From: Spongilla lacustris
Taxonomy: Eukaryota > Porifera > Demospongiae > Spongillida > Spongillidae
Assembly: GCA_949361645.1 (NCBI GenBank)
Contig: OX442423.1
Span: 1,467,502-1,531,501, forward strand
Direction of reading: 5' to 3'
Length of the DNA stretch: 64,000 nt
The notes beneath the pieces were generated by a model. That model had not been told where the DNA came from and did no database searches. It saw only the letters and a list, made by a program, of their open reading frames with translations. The translations under genes and the position numbers were made by a program. Positions 36,201-55,574 of this stretch are shown in pieces; the stretch's first letter is position 1; each line of letters begins with the position of its first letter.

Positions 36201-37628
36201 CCCCTCAGAGAGTGAAGGGTGGTATTATGGCACCTCCCATCGCACTGGGGTCTCAGGCCTGTACCCTGGCAACTTTGTAGAGAAGGCCAAGGACTCTGAC
36301 TGTTGGGTTCTTCACCGGTACGTGATCTTTGGATGACTGCTGTTGTGCTCATCTGTAGTTCTACCCTAACCCCCTTCCCCACCCACCCCTTTACTCCACC
36401 CCTTTATGCCATCCCTCTCTGCTCCACCCCTTCCCCCACCCACCCATTGCTCCACCCCTCTGCTCCACCCTCTTTGCTCCACCCTCCCCATTGTGGTCTC
36501 ACTCCCACAACGTTTCTCCTTACCATGCCCCCTTTTTTGACTCACACCAGCTCGTGGCCTTTGATTGTAAATGCAGGGAAGCCATCTAACAGTAGTACAA
36601 TTGACAAACCGAGCACCCCTTCAGTGGCCGAGAGCAAGGTAGGTGACCCGTCCGCCACGGGTGAAGACAGGAACTCTCTCTACGTGGGGGCTGCCGGGCT
36701 CCTCCCCGATAGGAACAATGTAGAACGCCTCTATGCCAAGGTCGACAAGAAGCGCAAAGACGAAGCGAGCATCAGCTCGGACACAAGCGAGGAAGGAGGG
36801 GAGGGACCCCCACTTCCCGCATATGGTCCAAGAAGACTCTTTATCTGCCGTCACGCGGAGAGGGTGGACGTCACCTTCGGGAAGCAGTGGATATCGCTGT
36901 CGTTTGACACCAACGGGTTCTACACACGCAGGAACCTTAACATGCCAAGGGACATACCGAAGAGGAAGGGTGGACCTAACGACTTTGCCAAGGACTCCCC
37001 CATAACGGAGATGGGCGTGCACCAGGCCAAGCTCACGGGGGAGGGCATGAGGGAGCAGGGGATACGCCTGTCTCACGTCTTCTGTTCCCCAGCCCTGCGC
37101 TGCGTGCAGACAGCAGACGCCATCTTGAAGGGTCTGCAGGAGACCAGCCTGAAGATCAGGATTGAGAACGGCATGTTCGAGTGGCTCGCTTGGTGTCAGG
37201 GGGGTTTTCCCCCTCCCTTCATGACCCCAGCCGAACTGGCCAAGTTTGGTTTGCAGGTTGACACCTCCTACAAGTCCCAAGTTTCCCTCCAGGACCTGAA
37301 GCCCAACGAAACCCACCTTGAGTTCTACAAGAGGATGGTGAACCTGACGAAGCTGTTGTTGAAGATGGTGGGGCCCGCCGCTGGGAATATTATGTTTGTG
37401 GGGCACGCGGCGACCCTCGAGGCCTGCACGCGTCAGCTCGTTGGAGCCCACCCCTGCAGCCTGCAGGATCTGACCAAGCTGGTCCAGAAGGTGCCCTACT
37501 GCGGGATGTGCGTTTGCCAGGAGAGCGAGTCGGGGGGAAAGTCGTCCACGTGGGACTTCATCGATCCACCCATCCCTCCACTTACTCATGCCCCCAACGT
37601 AAGATTTGATTGGCGTTGTATGCAGTGA
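26966..37628 (+). CDS. UBASH3: UBASH3/STS-type protein: UBA, 2H-phosphoesterase-like, SH3 and histidine-phosphatase domains
   Basis: Exons: 26,966-27,126; 28,395-28,448; 29,108-29,295; 33,820-34,015; 35,170-35,342; 35,739-35,841; 36,209-36,317; 36,551-37,628. The expected product is about 686 aa (vertebrate family members about 650). Order: a UBA domain split over exons 1-2 (IGMGFPSSRAEKALAATGD); a 2H-phosphoesterase-like region with HLTLCQFF and KQLHVTLA motifs; SH3 (VLYPYQPQKDDELELVEGD, then GLYPGNFVEK); and a phosphoglycerate-mutase-like phosphatase wholly inside exon 8. The phosphatase keeps CRHAERVDVTFG, SPALRCVQTA and VGHAATLEA, that is both catalytic histidines and the arginines, so it should be active. 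In vertebrates these proteins dampen tyrosine-kinase signalling in the cytoplasm and bind ubiquitin. Exon 3 has three frame breaks, net +1 (see findings). Introns 1, 3 and 5 are filled with tandem repeats. Confidence 0.92.
27171..27460. repeat. GT microsatellite with degenerate tail, UBASH3 intron 1
   Basis: About 30 uninterrupted GT units, then two copies of a unit beginning GAAATGTGCATTCTATACGC, then mixed GTAT-rich DNA. Long open frames on both strands here are artefacts of the repeat. Confidence 0.9.
27695..28372. repeat. Inverted minisatellite (two opposed arrays of one 31-bp-type unit), UBASH3 intron 1
   Basis: From 27,695 to 27,966 about nine units read CACCTCACAGTGGTGGTCATTC. From about 28,008 to 28,372 about eleven units read the reverse complement (GACCACCACTGTGAGGTGAG). 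The centre is about 45 bp. A single stray unit lies at 28,735. In the pre-mRNA the two halves could pair over about 270 bp. Confidence 0.9.
29325..29515. repeat. GC-rich short tandem repeats, UBASH3 intron 3
   Basis: Alternating blocks of GGCCATCCACTGGGGGCCCC and TTGCCCCTACTGGGGGGGCC, about six units. It lies directly after exon 3. Confidence 0.75.
29700..30890. other. Intron 3 unique sequence
   Basis: AT-richer spacer. The only repeat is CAAAGCCAAGCATA / CAAAGCCAGGCATA at about 30,065-30,110. No gene supported. Confidence 0.5.
30893..31608. repeat. 23-bp minisatellite, about 31 units, UBASH3 intron 3
   Basis: The unit is CCCCTACCTCTTGCCCAATAGTA with minor variants. Each unit has a pyrimidine tract followed by CAATAG, so it resembles a weak 3' splice site. 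Confidence 0.95.
32040..32655. repeat. CACCACATACCCACATGCCCCCATG-type minisatellite, UBASH3 intron 3
   Basis: Variable units of about 20-31 bp built from CCAACACCACATACC and CACATGCCCCCATGTT. It gives long low-complexity frames on both strands that are not genes. Confidence 0.9.
32772..33043. repeat. 21-bp minisatellite, 13 units, UBASH3 intron 3
   Basis: The unit is GTAGCTTATACCATACCTGG (T follows), with A/G variation near its end. The length is a multiple of three, so frames stay open on both strands. Confidence 0.95.
33472..33834 (+). repeat. 13-copy 29-bp array of the intron 3 / exon 4 splice junction
   Basis: TGTCCTGATGCC recurs at 33,472 and every 29 bp to 33,820, where it becomes the start of exon 4 (C-P-D-A-M in frame). 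Each unit is the 14-base intron end CTCTTGTCACACAG plus the first 15 exon bases. Eleven copies, including the genuine one, have an AG directly before TGTCC. Copy 1 and copy 12 (GCAT) do not. Confidence 0.95.
34085..34215. repeat. TG-rich microsatellite, UBASH3 intron 4
   Basis: Degenerate GTGTTTTGTGTGTTGTG repeats about 70 bp after the exon 4 donor. No coding support. Confidence 0.85.
34690..34915. repeat. Pyrimidine-rich tandem repeat, UBASH3 intron 4
   Basis: Units of CAGCTCCACTCTTCCCACTCC type, about ten, followed by a C-run. Confidence 0.85.
35408..35572. repeat. 18-bp minisatellite, about nine units, UBASH3 intron 5
   Basis: The unit is GGTATGGGGAGGAGTGAT. It begins about 65 bp after the exon 5 donor. 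Confidence 0.9.
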
Positions 37629-37858
37629 ACCAGATATTTTCCCCACCTCCTTTTTTGTGCACAAAAATGTTTGAATTCTGAGCTGGTTTCAGATGTGAAT
37701 GTATCCATAACTATTTTTAATAACGTTATTTTTATAACTTGTTACCATAGCGCACACATGTTTATATTGTACGTTAATTCATTGAACGATACAAGTTTCA
37801 CTGATTGAGCAAGTCGCTGCGCGGTGTGTATGTACCGTTTCTGTGGGTCTGAGTCTGA

Positions 37859-38489
37859 ATGGCGGGGATTGTTGAGCAGCTGCGCGTGTATAAGCAAGTG
37901 TGCCAGAAGATTCGAAGCATCTTGGTCTCCGGCAGGGGAGATGTCGTAAGCCCGGCTGCCATTGGGAGGACTCTTATCGATATGGATAGACTGCGACCCA
38001 TACCTATTCTCCAAGAGAGCAACGGAGTGGTACCGCCAGCTGAGTTGTCTTGCGACGGAAGGAGCGACGAATGCCCATTTGTCGAACAAGCGGAAGGATG
38101 GACAGTGGAATACCACGAGGCGCGCTGCGAGGTACAGTTAAAGCGCGTCCATTGTATACTCTGCGTGTGTTTACGTAGTTACATGAACTGCCCCCGACTC
38201 CTTTGTTTGATCCTTGCGTGCAAAATTTGTTCTTAGTTGTTTAATTGATCGGTTGTACTTACAAAATCACGCACACGCACTCCACACGCGCGTTTAGGTT
38301 TGTGGAACCTTGGGGGTGTGCTCATGCCCGAGACCAAATCTTAACGTGGACCTCCACCCCCTGGCCGAGGCAGCGTATCGCCTCCATTTCTATCAGCAGG
38401 AGCATTGGAACTATTTTACCGACGAACCAGATATTGGCGCCTGTGTGCTCTCAGTCAAGCAGCAGCCATCAACTGGACATTTTAGGTGG

Positions 38490-38572
<83 letters not shown>

Positions 38573-41500
38573 ATACATTCGGTGTGTGAATGGCGCCTGT
38601 GTACACGACATCTTGCAAGAAGTTAAGGGTTGTGTACAAGTATAACATTATTGCTATATGTGAAAAAATGAAGTCACAATATGGGGCGTAGCAGCCCAGC
38701 GTGCCGTTATCTAATCGGAGGTCAATCCTTCGTGTACACAAGATGCGTCTGAGCGTTGTGGCCAGACCAAAATGTAATATAAGAACCAATTGTGCACCCA
38801 AAAGGTGGACCTCCTTTGAACACATCACACACCCTTTGTGGTGGGTCCGCGACCAATGGTTGCATGATAAGATGTATACATACTTGTACATGTACATGTA
38901 CATTGCACAAGAGCAGTTATGGCGCAAACGAAGTGTGGCTTCGCACTTGTTACCAGCTGCTTAGAGGTGGCGTGTGCTGCTTGCGGAGTTTGTCAAAACG
39001 GAACACCTGCTTTCCTTATTCCATATTTAGAGTGCCATTTTTAGACACTTGTTTACACAAGCTGTCAATACATTCATTCATAAAAACAAAAACAAATGCT
39101 AGCTGTTATTGCTGAATTATAAATTGTCATCCCCTTTCTCCCACATGCAAATCCACACATGCATGCATACATACATACACATATACATGCATGCACGCAC
39201 ACGCACGACATACATACATACATACATACGTACATACATACATACGTACATACATATATACACACACACATGTATACACACACATACATTCACACACATG
39301 CACACACACACACACATGCACACACACACACACATGCACACACACACACATGCACACACACACATGCTTATGTACTCCAGGATTCTCGTGCGTTCATCAG
39401 ACCACTACCTTCATGGTCTAGTCTCAGCTCCCGAGCTAGGTGCTAGCAGGTATGATCGTGAGGAGGTGGTCTCAGCCATTGGGAAGGAGATGAACCTTCT
39501 TGTGTATTTCAAGCCTGCCACTATACCCAACCTCCAGGAGGAGCTGCTCAAGATTGATGAGGTATGCTAAAGTATTACATGATTGTTACATTTACTTATG
39601 AATGTCACCGTTAGACCTTTGTGAAAGCAAATCTCAAGGTGGGCATACTGAAAGTGAAAGAAGGTCAACGCACTGAAGAAGATATATTCGCCAACGGACA
39701 AGAACGTGGCCCATTTGAGGAGTTTTTGAACATCATTGGTAAGATTTTGACTTGGCAGCCTTTGGGGCCTTAGTGATGCTTCACATGGCGTGTGCTTTGT
39801 GTTTGAAGGCAATAGAGTCAAGCTGCGTGGTTTCAAGAAGTTTCTAGGGGGCCTTGATGGAGAGAGAGACATGACAGGGGAGGACAGTGTGTTTGCTGAG
39901 CATGAGGGACTCCAGCTCATGTTCCACGTGTCCCCCCTGATGCCCTTCACGCCTACTGACCCACAGCAGGTGAGTTAAGCATCACTAGTCTGGCTACCTG
40001 GAGGATATTTCGATTTGCTCTTCTTTTTTTGTGGAGGGTGGATGAGGTGTTTTTTTTTTGTGGAGGGTGGATGAGGGGGGAACTATCATGGCAGTGGGTG
40101 CTAAGAGTAACTATTGCATTTTTCTCCCATCTCACCCTTGCCTTTCACCCCCTAGGTCAATAAGAAGAGGCATGTTGGAAATGACATTGTGTGTCTTGTG
40201 TTCTTGGACAATGCTCAAACTGTCTTCAACCCATCCTGGGTTCGCTCCAACTTTATCCATTGTTATGTGGTTGTTCAGCATACCATTGTTGCACATGGCC
40301 AGCCCATGTACAAGGTGCGTGTTTTGTATGTGGTGTAAGCATGTATGCGTGTCGTGTGTGTTTACATCACATTTTACATCACGTTTGCAACCTTTGTCTT
40401 GAATATGTGTGAACTATGTTTGTGGTGAATTCTTGTTGGCATGTTGTGCGAATGCATGTGTACATTGTGTCATGTGGCATGTGTACACGATAAACTGTGT
40501 ACCCCCCATTCTGCAAGCATTATATGTACACTGGGAAGTCTTACATAGGCTTGGGGTCTATGGGTACAGTCATTGGACCAGGATCAAGTTCGGTGGTTTG
40601 TCTTTTGTGTTGCCATTGTACCCGTGACAAATGGATTTTTGTGCTTGCCCATATGGTTGCTATGGATGCATCCTATTCCCCCCTCCATTCAGGTTGCCGT
40701 TACCAGGCGTAGCAATGTGCCTCTCTTCACTCCTGAGCTGAGACACATGAGTGCCTTTGCACACAGCACCACCCTGACTTCCTTCCTGCATGCCAAGATC
40801 ATCAATGCCGAGAGGGCAAGCTATCATGCCCCCAAGTTCATGAGGCTCACTGTGAGTGACTTGTGAGGGGGAGGGGTGGGAGAGGAGGGGTGGGATGGGA
40901 GAGGAGGGGTGGGATAGGAGAGGGGATGGGAGAGGAGGGGTGGGATAGGAGAGGAGAGGTGTGATAGGAGAGGGAGTGGAGGGGTGGGATGGGTGCGATG
41001 GGAGAGGAGGGTGGGATGGGTGCGATGGGAGAGGAGGGTGGGATGGGTGTGATGGGAGAGGAGGGGTGGGATGGGAGAGGAGGGTGGGATGGGAGAGGAG
41101 GGTGGGATGGGTGTGATGGGAGAGGAGGGGTGGATGGGTGTAAGTGATTTGGTGATAGTGATTGTGTAAACTATGGTGGAAGTTGATGGTCTGTGTAAAC
41201 TGTGGTGATAGTGATGGTCAGTGATAACTATGTGCAAGTATGAATTTTATTTGTGAGGCAGCCTGGTGATGTGTGGATATGCTTGTATGGTGGTGGCTGG
41301 CGTATCACACTTGATGTCACATGACTGCTTCCTGACTGATAATAGAATCGCGCTCGTGCTCAGCTGTTGGTGGAGCTTGTGGCCAACCTGACAGAACACA
41401 CCATAGCCTCCAAGCAGGGACGGGCAACTCGCAAACTGTCAAAGCATGGAAACTGGCTACCTCTTGGAGCCAACAGGTCAGCTGGTGGAGGGAGGGAGGG

Positions 41501-43046
41501 GAGGGAAGGGCCAAAGATGGTGTTCACATTTTAACCCCCTTGCAGACCTCCTAGTCCACTTCTAGACAGTGTCAGAGAGAAACACTCCGATTTTGACCAA
41601 CTAGGAACAGATTTTAATGCATCACTTCGAGGATCGGAGCTCACTGATGTGGTCTTTCTTGTTGGTGAGCATGTACCCTCTCCCGTAGGTACCTCCTCCA
41701 TATTCATGAACATTATATCTCTCACCAGGTGAGGATCAGTCACCTATCTATGCTGTTAAGGCTGTTCTCTGCTGTCGAAACCGGTAAGAACCCCATTGGT
41801 GCATGTCAGTAAGAACCCCATTGGTGCATGTAGGTAAGAAGCCCATTGGTGCTTGTCAGTAAGAACCCCATTGGTGCATGTCAGTAAGAACCCCATTGGT
41901 GCATGTCAGTAAGAACCCCATTGGTGCATGTCAGTAAGAACCCCATTGGTGCATGTTGGTAAGAACCCCATTGGTGCATGTCAGTAAGAACCCCATTGGT
42001 GCATGTCAGTAAGAACCCCATTGGTGCATGTTGGTAAGAACCCCATTGGTGCATGTTGGTAAGAACCCCATTGGTGCTTGCCGGTAAGAACCCCATTGGT
42101 CCATTGGTGCATGTAACAAGCAATGAGTATACCATAGTGGCTGTGTTGGGACGTTGGAGTACAACCTTACGGGAGTGTTTTGGATCATCTGTTTGCACAC
42201 TGTGTTGCCTGTAGCTGTGTCGACATCCTGAACCCATATGACCTTCCCAGGCTTTCCCTAGTAGCTTTTTTGGAGCCATGTTTTGAGCTGTTTGCATGTT
42301 CTGTTATTAGTATGTATATGTGACATATCACATGACCGATCCCTGTGGTATCACATGACCAGTATTATCTGACCAATAGTATCTATTACACGAGCAATGT
42401 CTGTGTCCTGACCTTTTTCTTTTGTGTGTGGACAGAGTCTTCAGGCACATGTTAAAAGATGGCAGCTCTCCTTTTAGTCCAATGAGCCGCAAACGTTTTG
42501 CTAGCTCTCCTTCCTCCAACCACCACATGAGTCCTCGGTTCGGCAGAAAGGGGACTGCTCTAGGTGCCAAGCCTTCCCGCCTCCCCCTCTCGGGAGGGAG
42601 GAAGAAGGATGACCTACAGTCCAAGGCACTGCTGAGTGACCTAGCCTCCCCTCAAGAATTGCTGGAGGAGCAATGCAGTCTGATCCCCAAGGATAAGGTG
42701 TGCATGTGACCTTCCCTTACACCCTCCTCCACTCACACCCTTACCCCACTTGCATCCTTTCCCCCTCCCAATACTACACCCTCCCCTCCTCCACTTCAGT
42801 CCTTCACACACAATGACACACACACACAGTGACACACACACACAGTGACACACACACACAGTGACACACACACACAGTGACACACACACACAGTGACACA
42901 CACACACAGTGACACACACACACAGTGACACACACACACAGTGACACACACACACAGTGACACACACACACAGTGACACACACACACAGTGACACACACA
43001 CACAGTGACACACACACACAGTGACACACACACACAGTGACACACA

Positions 43047-43088
<42 letters not shown>

Positions 43089-44659
43089 GACACACACACA
43101 CACACACAGTGACACACACACACACACAGTGACACACACACACACACACAGTGACACACACACACACACACAGTGACACACACACACACACACAGTGACA
43201 CACACACACACACACACAGTGACACAGCACTTGACACACACACAGTGACAAACACACTTGTTCACCGCCTCTTTGTATATGCCTCCCTCTCCCCCTTACA
43301 ATACTGCATCTCCCCTTACAATTCCTTCACACACTCTCTTTGTTCACCTCTCTATGTACCCTCCCCCTCTCACTTCTCCACCTCACCACTATTTAAACCA
43401 ATGTGTTCTCTTTCTTAGTATGTCATTGAAGGCTTCACCAAGGAGGTCTTTGGTGAACTCATCAATTATCTGATGACTGGGTCCTGTGTTATATCGCCTT
43501 CTAATGTGGTTGGGTTGGCATGTGCGGCTGAGAAGTACGAAGCCCCTGAACTGAAGCAGGCATGCACCCAGAGGTTTGTGCAGTGTCTGTCTGTGGCCAC
43601 CGTCTGCTCCATATTGACACAACTGGAGAAATACGTGGCGTTTTCTGCGGCAAAATCGATGGTTGTGAAGTCTCTGGAGTTTGTGGATACGAATGCGGAG
43701 AGCATTCTCACGTCGAAGGACTTCCTTTTCCTGTCTGAAAACATGGTCCATCTGGTGCTGGGCAGAGATGCCAATGTGGAGGAAATAGTGAAGGTCAAAG
43801 CTGCCCTGGCCTGGGGTGAGCAGAATGCTAGACCAGAAGGTAAGAGAGAGTGTGTGATGAGTGAGAGTGAAAGGGTGTGAGTGAGTGGGTTGAGTGGTCA
43901 CCGATGAGCGAGTGAGTGAGTGGTCAGTGAGTAAGAGAGTGAGTTACTAGTGTGTGGATGAGTAGGTGAGGGGGAAGGGAGAGATGAGAGGGGGTGGAAG
44001 GCCACCTTTAAAAGTTTGGTGGTTACCTGGCTGACTGCTGTCTCCTCCTTCCCAGGCCCAGATTTTAAGGCGCTCGTTACACCTCTGGTGAAGCATGTGA
44101 GGCTTCACTTGATTGAAGCACAGGACATTATGAAGGTGTGTGAATGGTGGTGGAGGAGGAGGTGGGAGGCTGGAGGTGGGAGGCTGTGGAGGCTATGGGG
44201 AGAAGTGGGGACTATGGGGAGGAGGTGGTGACGGGGAGGGAGGCAGGGAGGAGGTGGGTTACAGGGAAGGAGGAGGTGGAGTACTACATTACGGAAGAGC
44301 ATTGAAACCTGCACGCATTCTTATTGAGGTACCTTGAGGTGTTGGGAAGGAGGAAGGATCATGATCCACCACAAGCATTTCATTCTGTGTCATGTAGTGC
44401 GTGGTGATGAAAGGCCGAGTGAAGTAAACAGTAAATAGGAGCTCACTCTGTTATGGTTGACCTTCCTTGTAGCTACACAAGTTTATGATATCAGAAATTT
44501 CATCCTTTCCCTCTGCAGGTTATTGTGCCTTCGCAAATATTTGACAATGACAAGGTAATGGCTGCCCTGGCATATCAGGTGGACCCACAGTCAGTGCAGC
44601 TGGACAGCTACACCATGTTTAGGCCCCGCAAAAAATCAACTGTCCTTAGCTCCAGATAA
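37859..44659 (+). CDS. RapGAP-BTB-BACK fusion protein (817 aa)
   Basis: Fourteen exons join in frame: 37,859-38,131; 38,298-38,485; 39,381-39,561; 39,615-39,738; 39,809-39,969; 40,156-40,314; 40,693-40,851; 41,346-41,476; 41,546-41,664; 41,729-41,783; 42,436-42,697; 43,419-43,839; 44,056-44,135; 44,519-44,659. Exons 4-7 encode a Rap/Ran-GAP domain: ILKVKEGQRTEEDIF, GFKKFLGGLD, LMFHVSPLMPF and KRHVGNDIVCLVF. The Asn in HVGNDIV is the catalytic asparagine thumb of RapGAPs, so activity toward a Rap-type GTPase is expected. Exons 9-12 encode a BTB fold (ELTDVVFLVGE, YAVKAVLCCRNRVFRHML) split by a Ser/Arg/Lys-rich insert in exon 11, then a BACK-like helical region. The BTB part suggests dimerisation or cullin-3 recruitment (inferred). 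From memory, similar RapGAP-BTB proteins exist in arthropods as serine-enriched protein. Starts about 230 bp after the UBASH3 stop. Confidence 0.88.
38487..38572. repeat. CA microsatellite next to a splice donor, RapGAP-BTB intron 2
   Basis: About 40 CA units with two interruptions, beginning a few bases after the exon 2 donor GTGGGT. CA repeats in introns are known binding sites for hnRNP L in vertebrates. Confidence 0.95.
39155..39366. repeat. Mixed CATA/CACA microsatellite, RapGAP-BTB intron 2
   Basis: (CATA)n then (CA)n with ATG interruptions, ending 15 bp before the exon 3 acceptor. Open frames on both strands are artefacts. Confidence 0.95.
40863..41140. repeat. G-rich degenerate tandem repeat, RapGAP-BTB intron 7
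   Basis: Units such as GGGATGGGAGAGGAGGGGT, variable length, starting about 12 bp after the exon 7 donor. The plus strand is rich in GGG runs and could form G-quadruplexes in DNA or pre-mRNA. Confidence 0.85.
41784..42108 (+). repeat. 13-copy 25-bp array of a 5' splice donor, RapGAP-BTB intron 10
   Basis: The exon 10 donor GTAAGAA at 41,784 is the first of 13 copies at exact 25-bp steps to 42,084. Each is followed by CCCCATTGGTGCATG. The exonic CCG before the donor is kept only in copies 1 and 13; other copies have TCA, TAG or TTG. Confidence 0.95.
42800..43255. repeat. CA-rich 14- to 24-bp tandem repeat, RapGAP-BTB intron 11
   Basis: About 17 units of CACACACACAGTGA, then longer units with extra CA steps. 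All frames here are repeat artefacts. Confidence 0.95.
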
Positions 44660-44848
44660 ATCATATTCATGCGCAGTTCCTCTGGCAACTAACCATTTTT
44701 ATGCACTTCTTTGATCTCTTATGTATTCATTCTATGTACATGTATATTTGTTGTGTTGCGTATGTGAGAAGAAAATTGTGTGTCAAAAAAAAAGATTGGT
44801 TGCTTAGTAACGTGTTATTGTTGCTGTCTAATTGGAGCCCTCCAAGAG

Positions 44849-53573
<8,725 letters not shown>

Positions 53574-54026
53574 ACGTCATATTAACCCTCTGATACATGT
53601 ATATAATTAACCCTCTGATATATGTATAATTAACCCTCTGATATATGTATATAATGTATTATATGGTGGCCTCCAAGTGTGTGCTTATTTGTTTGCTGTG
53701 AACGTTGCTGTAGCTCTATATGTATACTCTCCACTGATCTCCACTGATACATGTGGAAATATGCATGGTTTTGAAGAGTATCTCAAGTTAATTGTGTAGC
53801 GGAGTTTAGCCTAGTAGCGGTTTCGGGAGTCTTATTGAAGGGACGGGACTTCACCGCTCATGTATCAACAGATCAAAGCTGAGAGGCCACAGCAGCAAAT
53901 ATACGAGAACAGACGGGCTGTCCCCCGCTACCTGTGAAAACAGCAGCTGCTACAATGAATGATTACAACACAGGTGTCAGCACTCATCCAAACATAATAG
54001 ACAGGTCTGAGCTGATCATGCATAGC
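53574..54026. other. Convergent intergenic spacer, CFAP91 and receptor 1
   Basis: Begins with a three-unit AT-rich repeat (ATTAACCCTCTGATA, 53,582-53,660) that probably lies in the CFAP91 3' UTR. No other feature seen. Confidence 0.6.
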
Positions 54027-55186
54027 TTACTCCTGGTCCTTTACACGTACATCAGACACGCTATCCATGTTTTGTATTAGAACTCCCGATCTTCCAAACA
54101 ATCCGACTGGCTCCTTGAAAAAGCGAGTCCGCCTTATCCACGAGCAGAGACGGTCAACAAAGTTTCTCCGTACTTTTCTTGAAAGGAGGACGAAGAGGAG
54201 AGCATTCGTTATTCCTTGACCTGTGTCTCCGACGTCCTGTAATTTTAAAAATTAATTCTCGAGCTCGCATGTTGAGCGAACTTACGGAAAGTAATGCTAG
54301 TGCGTATTTGATCCAATCGGGCACGCTGTGCCTGTTAGGGTTGTAAATTAGTACTGCTATTTGCAGAGAGCGCCAGATACGCAGTGCAATAAACGCTGCC
54401 GGAAAAACGGCAAATTTGGTATCCACTTTTTGTAGGATCGAGCTGCGGGTTGCGTCTGTGTACTGTCTAGACTGACTAGACATCTATACATATTGGAAGT
54501 AAAGTATATGAGCCATGTAGTACAATACTAACAACGATGGTTACCTCATTTCTGATCTCAGTGATCTGGGCGCGAATGGACACGCTCAGTGCACTGATCA
54601 CTATGGCAGCCGTGTACGTCGGCAAATCGTTTCCGAACACGGCCGCTACGATATCTCTTTGTTTTGTTGTAACGTCCTCGTAGATAATGTTGCAGTTGGC
54701 CAGGTGGTTATTGTAGCCTAGCCTCTGTGTGGAAAGCAACCAGATCACGAAGAGGACCGGGAACCCGTAGTCAAAGACGTATGAGAATCTGAGGTGGCGT
54801 GAGACGTCAACGCTACTGGTCAAAACGAAATATAAGTGAGCTGACAAAGTAGCGGACCACAGAATGGAACTGAAAGCACAATAGAGAGAAGCGGACGCCA
54901 GTAACCTGCACACGGTCGCTTTGCTGCTGCTGTTGGCCAAAACGGTATCCTCATAACTCTGGCCAAAGTAGATGGCCCCTCCTAGAAGATCGGAAAGCCC
55001 CGCCCCCAGGTTAACGATTGACAAGTGTACCAGGATCTGCCTGGTTTTGCTGCGGGAATTTTTGAAGCAGGCATAGGATAGCACGATCGACGCGGAGCCG
55101 ACGATTGAGAGCACGCAAGTTAACAGTACCATAACGCGCAGAACTGTTCCCTTTGGCTTGAGTCCAATTGACTCCGCAGCATACAT
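54027..55186 (-). CDS. GPR157: GPR157-like seven-transmembrane receptor 1 (345 aa)
   Basis: Three minus-strand exons, all phase 0: 55,186-54,545 (642 nt), 54,471-54,286, 54,236-54,027. TM1 (VLLTCVLSIVGSASIVLSYA) to TM5 lie in exon 1, TM6 (FAVFPAAFIALRIWRSLQIA) in exon 2, and TM7 (DTGQGITNALLFVLLSRKV) in exon 3. The CRLLASASL Cys at TM3 and the NCNIIYED Cys in loop 2 would form the usual disulfide. The pattern R-x-W-x6 in TM6 with GxxxQGxxNxxxFV in TM7 matches GPR157, a receptor of the cAMP-receptor-like or adhesion/secretin-related type that couples to Gq at primary cilia in vertebrates. The ligand is unknown. It is head-to-head with receptor 2. Confidence 0.85.
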
Positions 55187-55574
55187 TGTTGCTATCCAGC
55201 ACTATACTCTTCTTGCTGATGCGAAGTCAGTTGGCACATGGCGCATACCAGCATATATAATTCTACTTGTCACGTGCTATGGAGCGATGTACATGTACGT
55301 GTACGTACGTGTATTCTTTTTAAAAAAAATTGATTACAAATTACCTCAGTTGGATGAATTTAGTGCCGGGTCCCCAGACTACTTTTCATTGTGGGATACC
55401 CACACCTTTAATATACGCGCGTAACGCAAGCAACTGTTGTGTATGTTCATTAACCCTAAAAATAATCCTGCTCTGAATGTTGAAACACAGATAGATGTAA
55501 ATGCAAGTACAAGACAATACTATACCCTCATCACACCCACACTCTGCCCATACTATACATACTAAAACAATATG

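Noticed and set aside
36621..37664. A 347-codon minus-strand frame
   Set aside because: Shadow of the GC-rich phosphatase exon on the other strand; no family resemblance.
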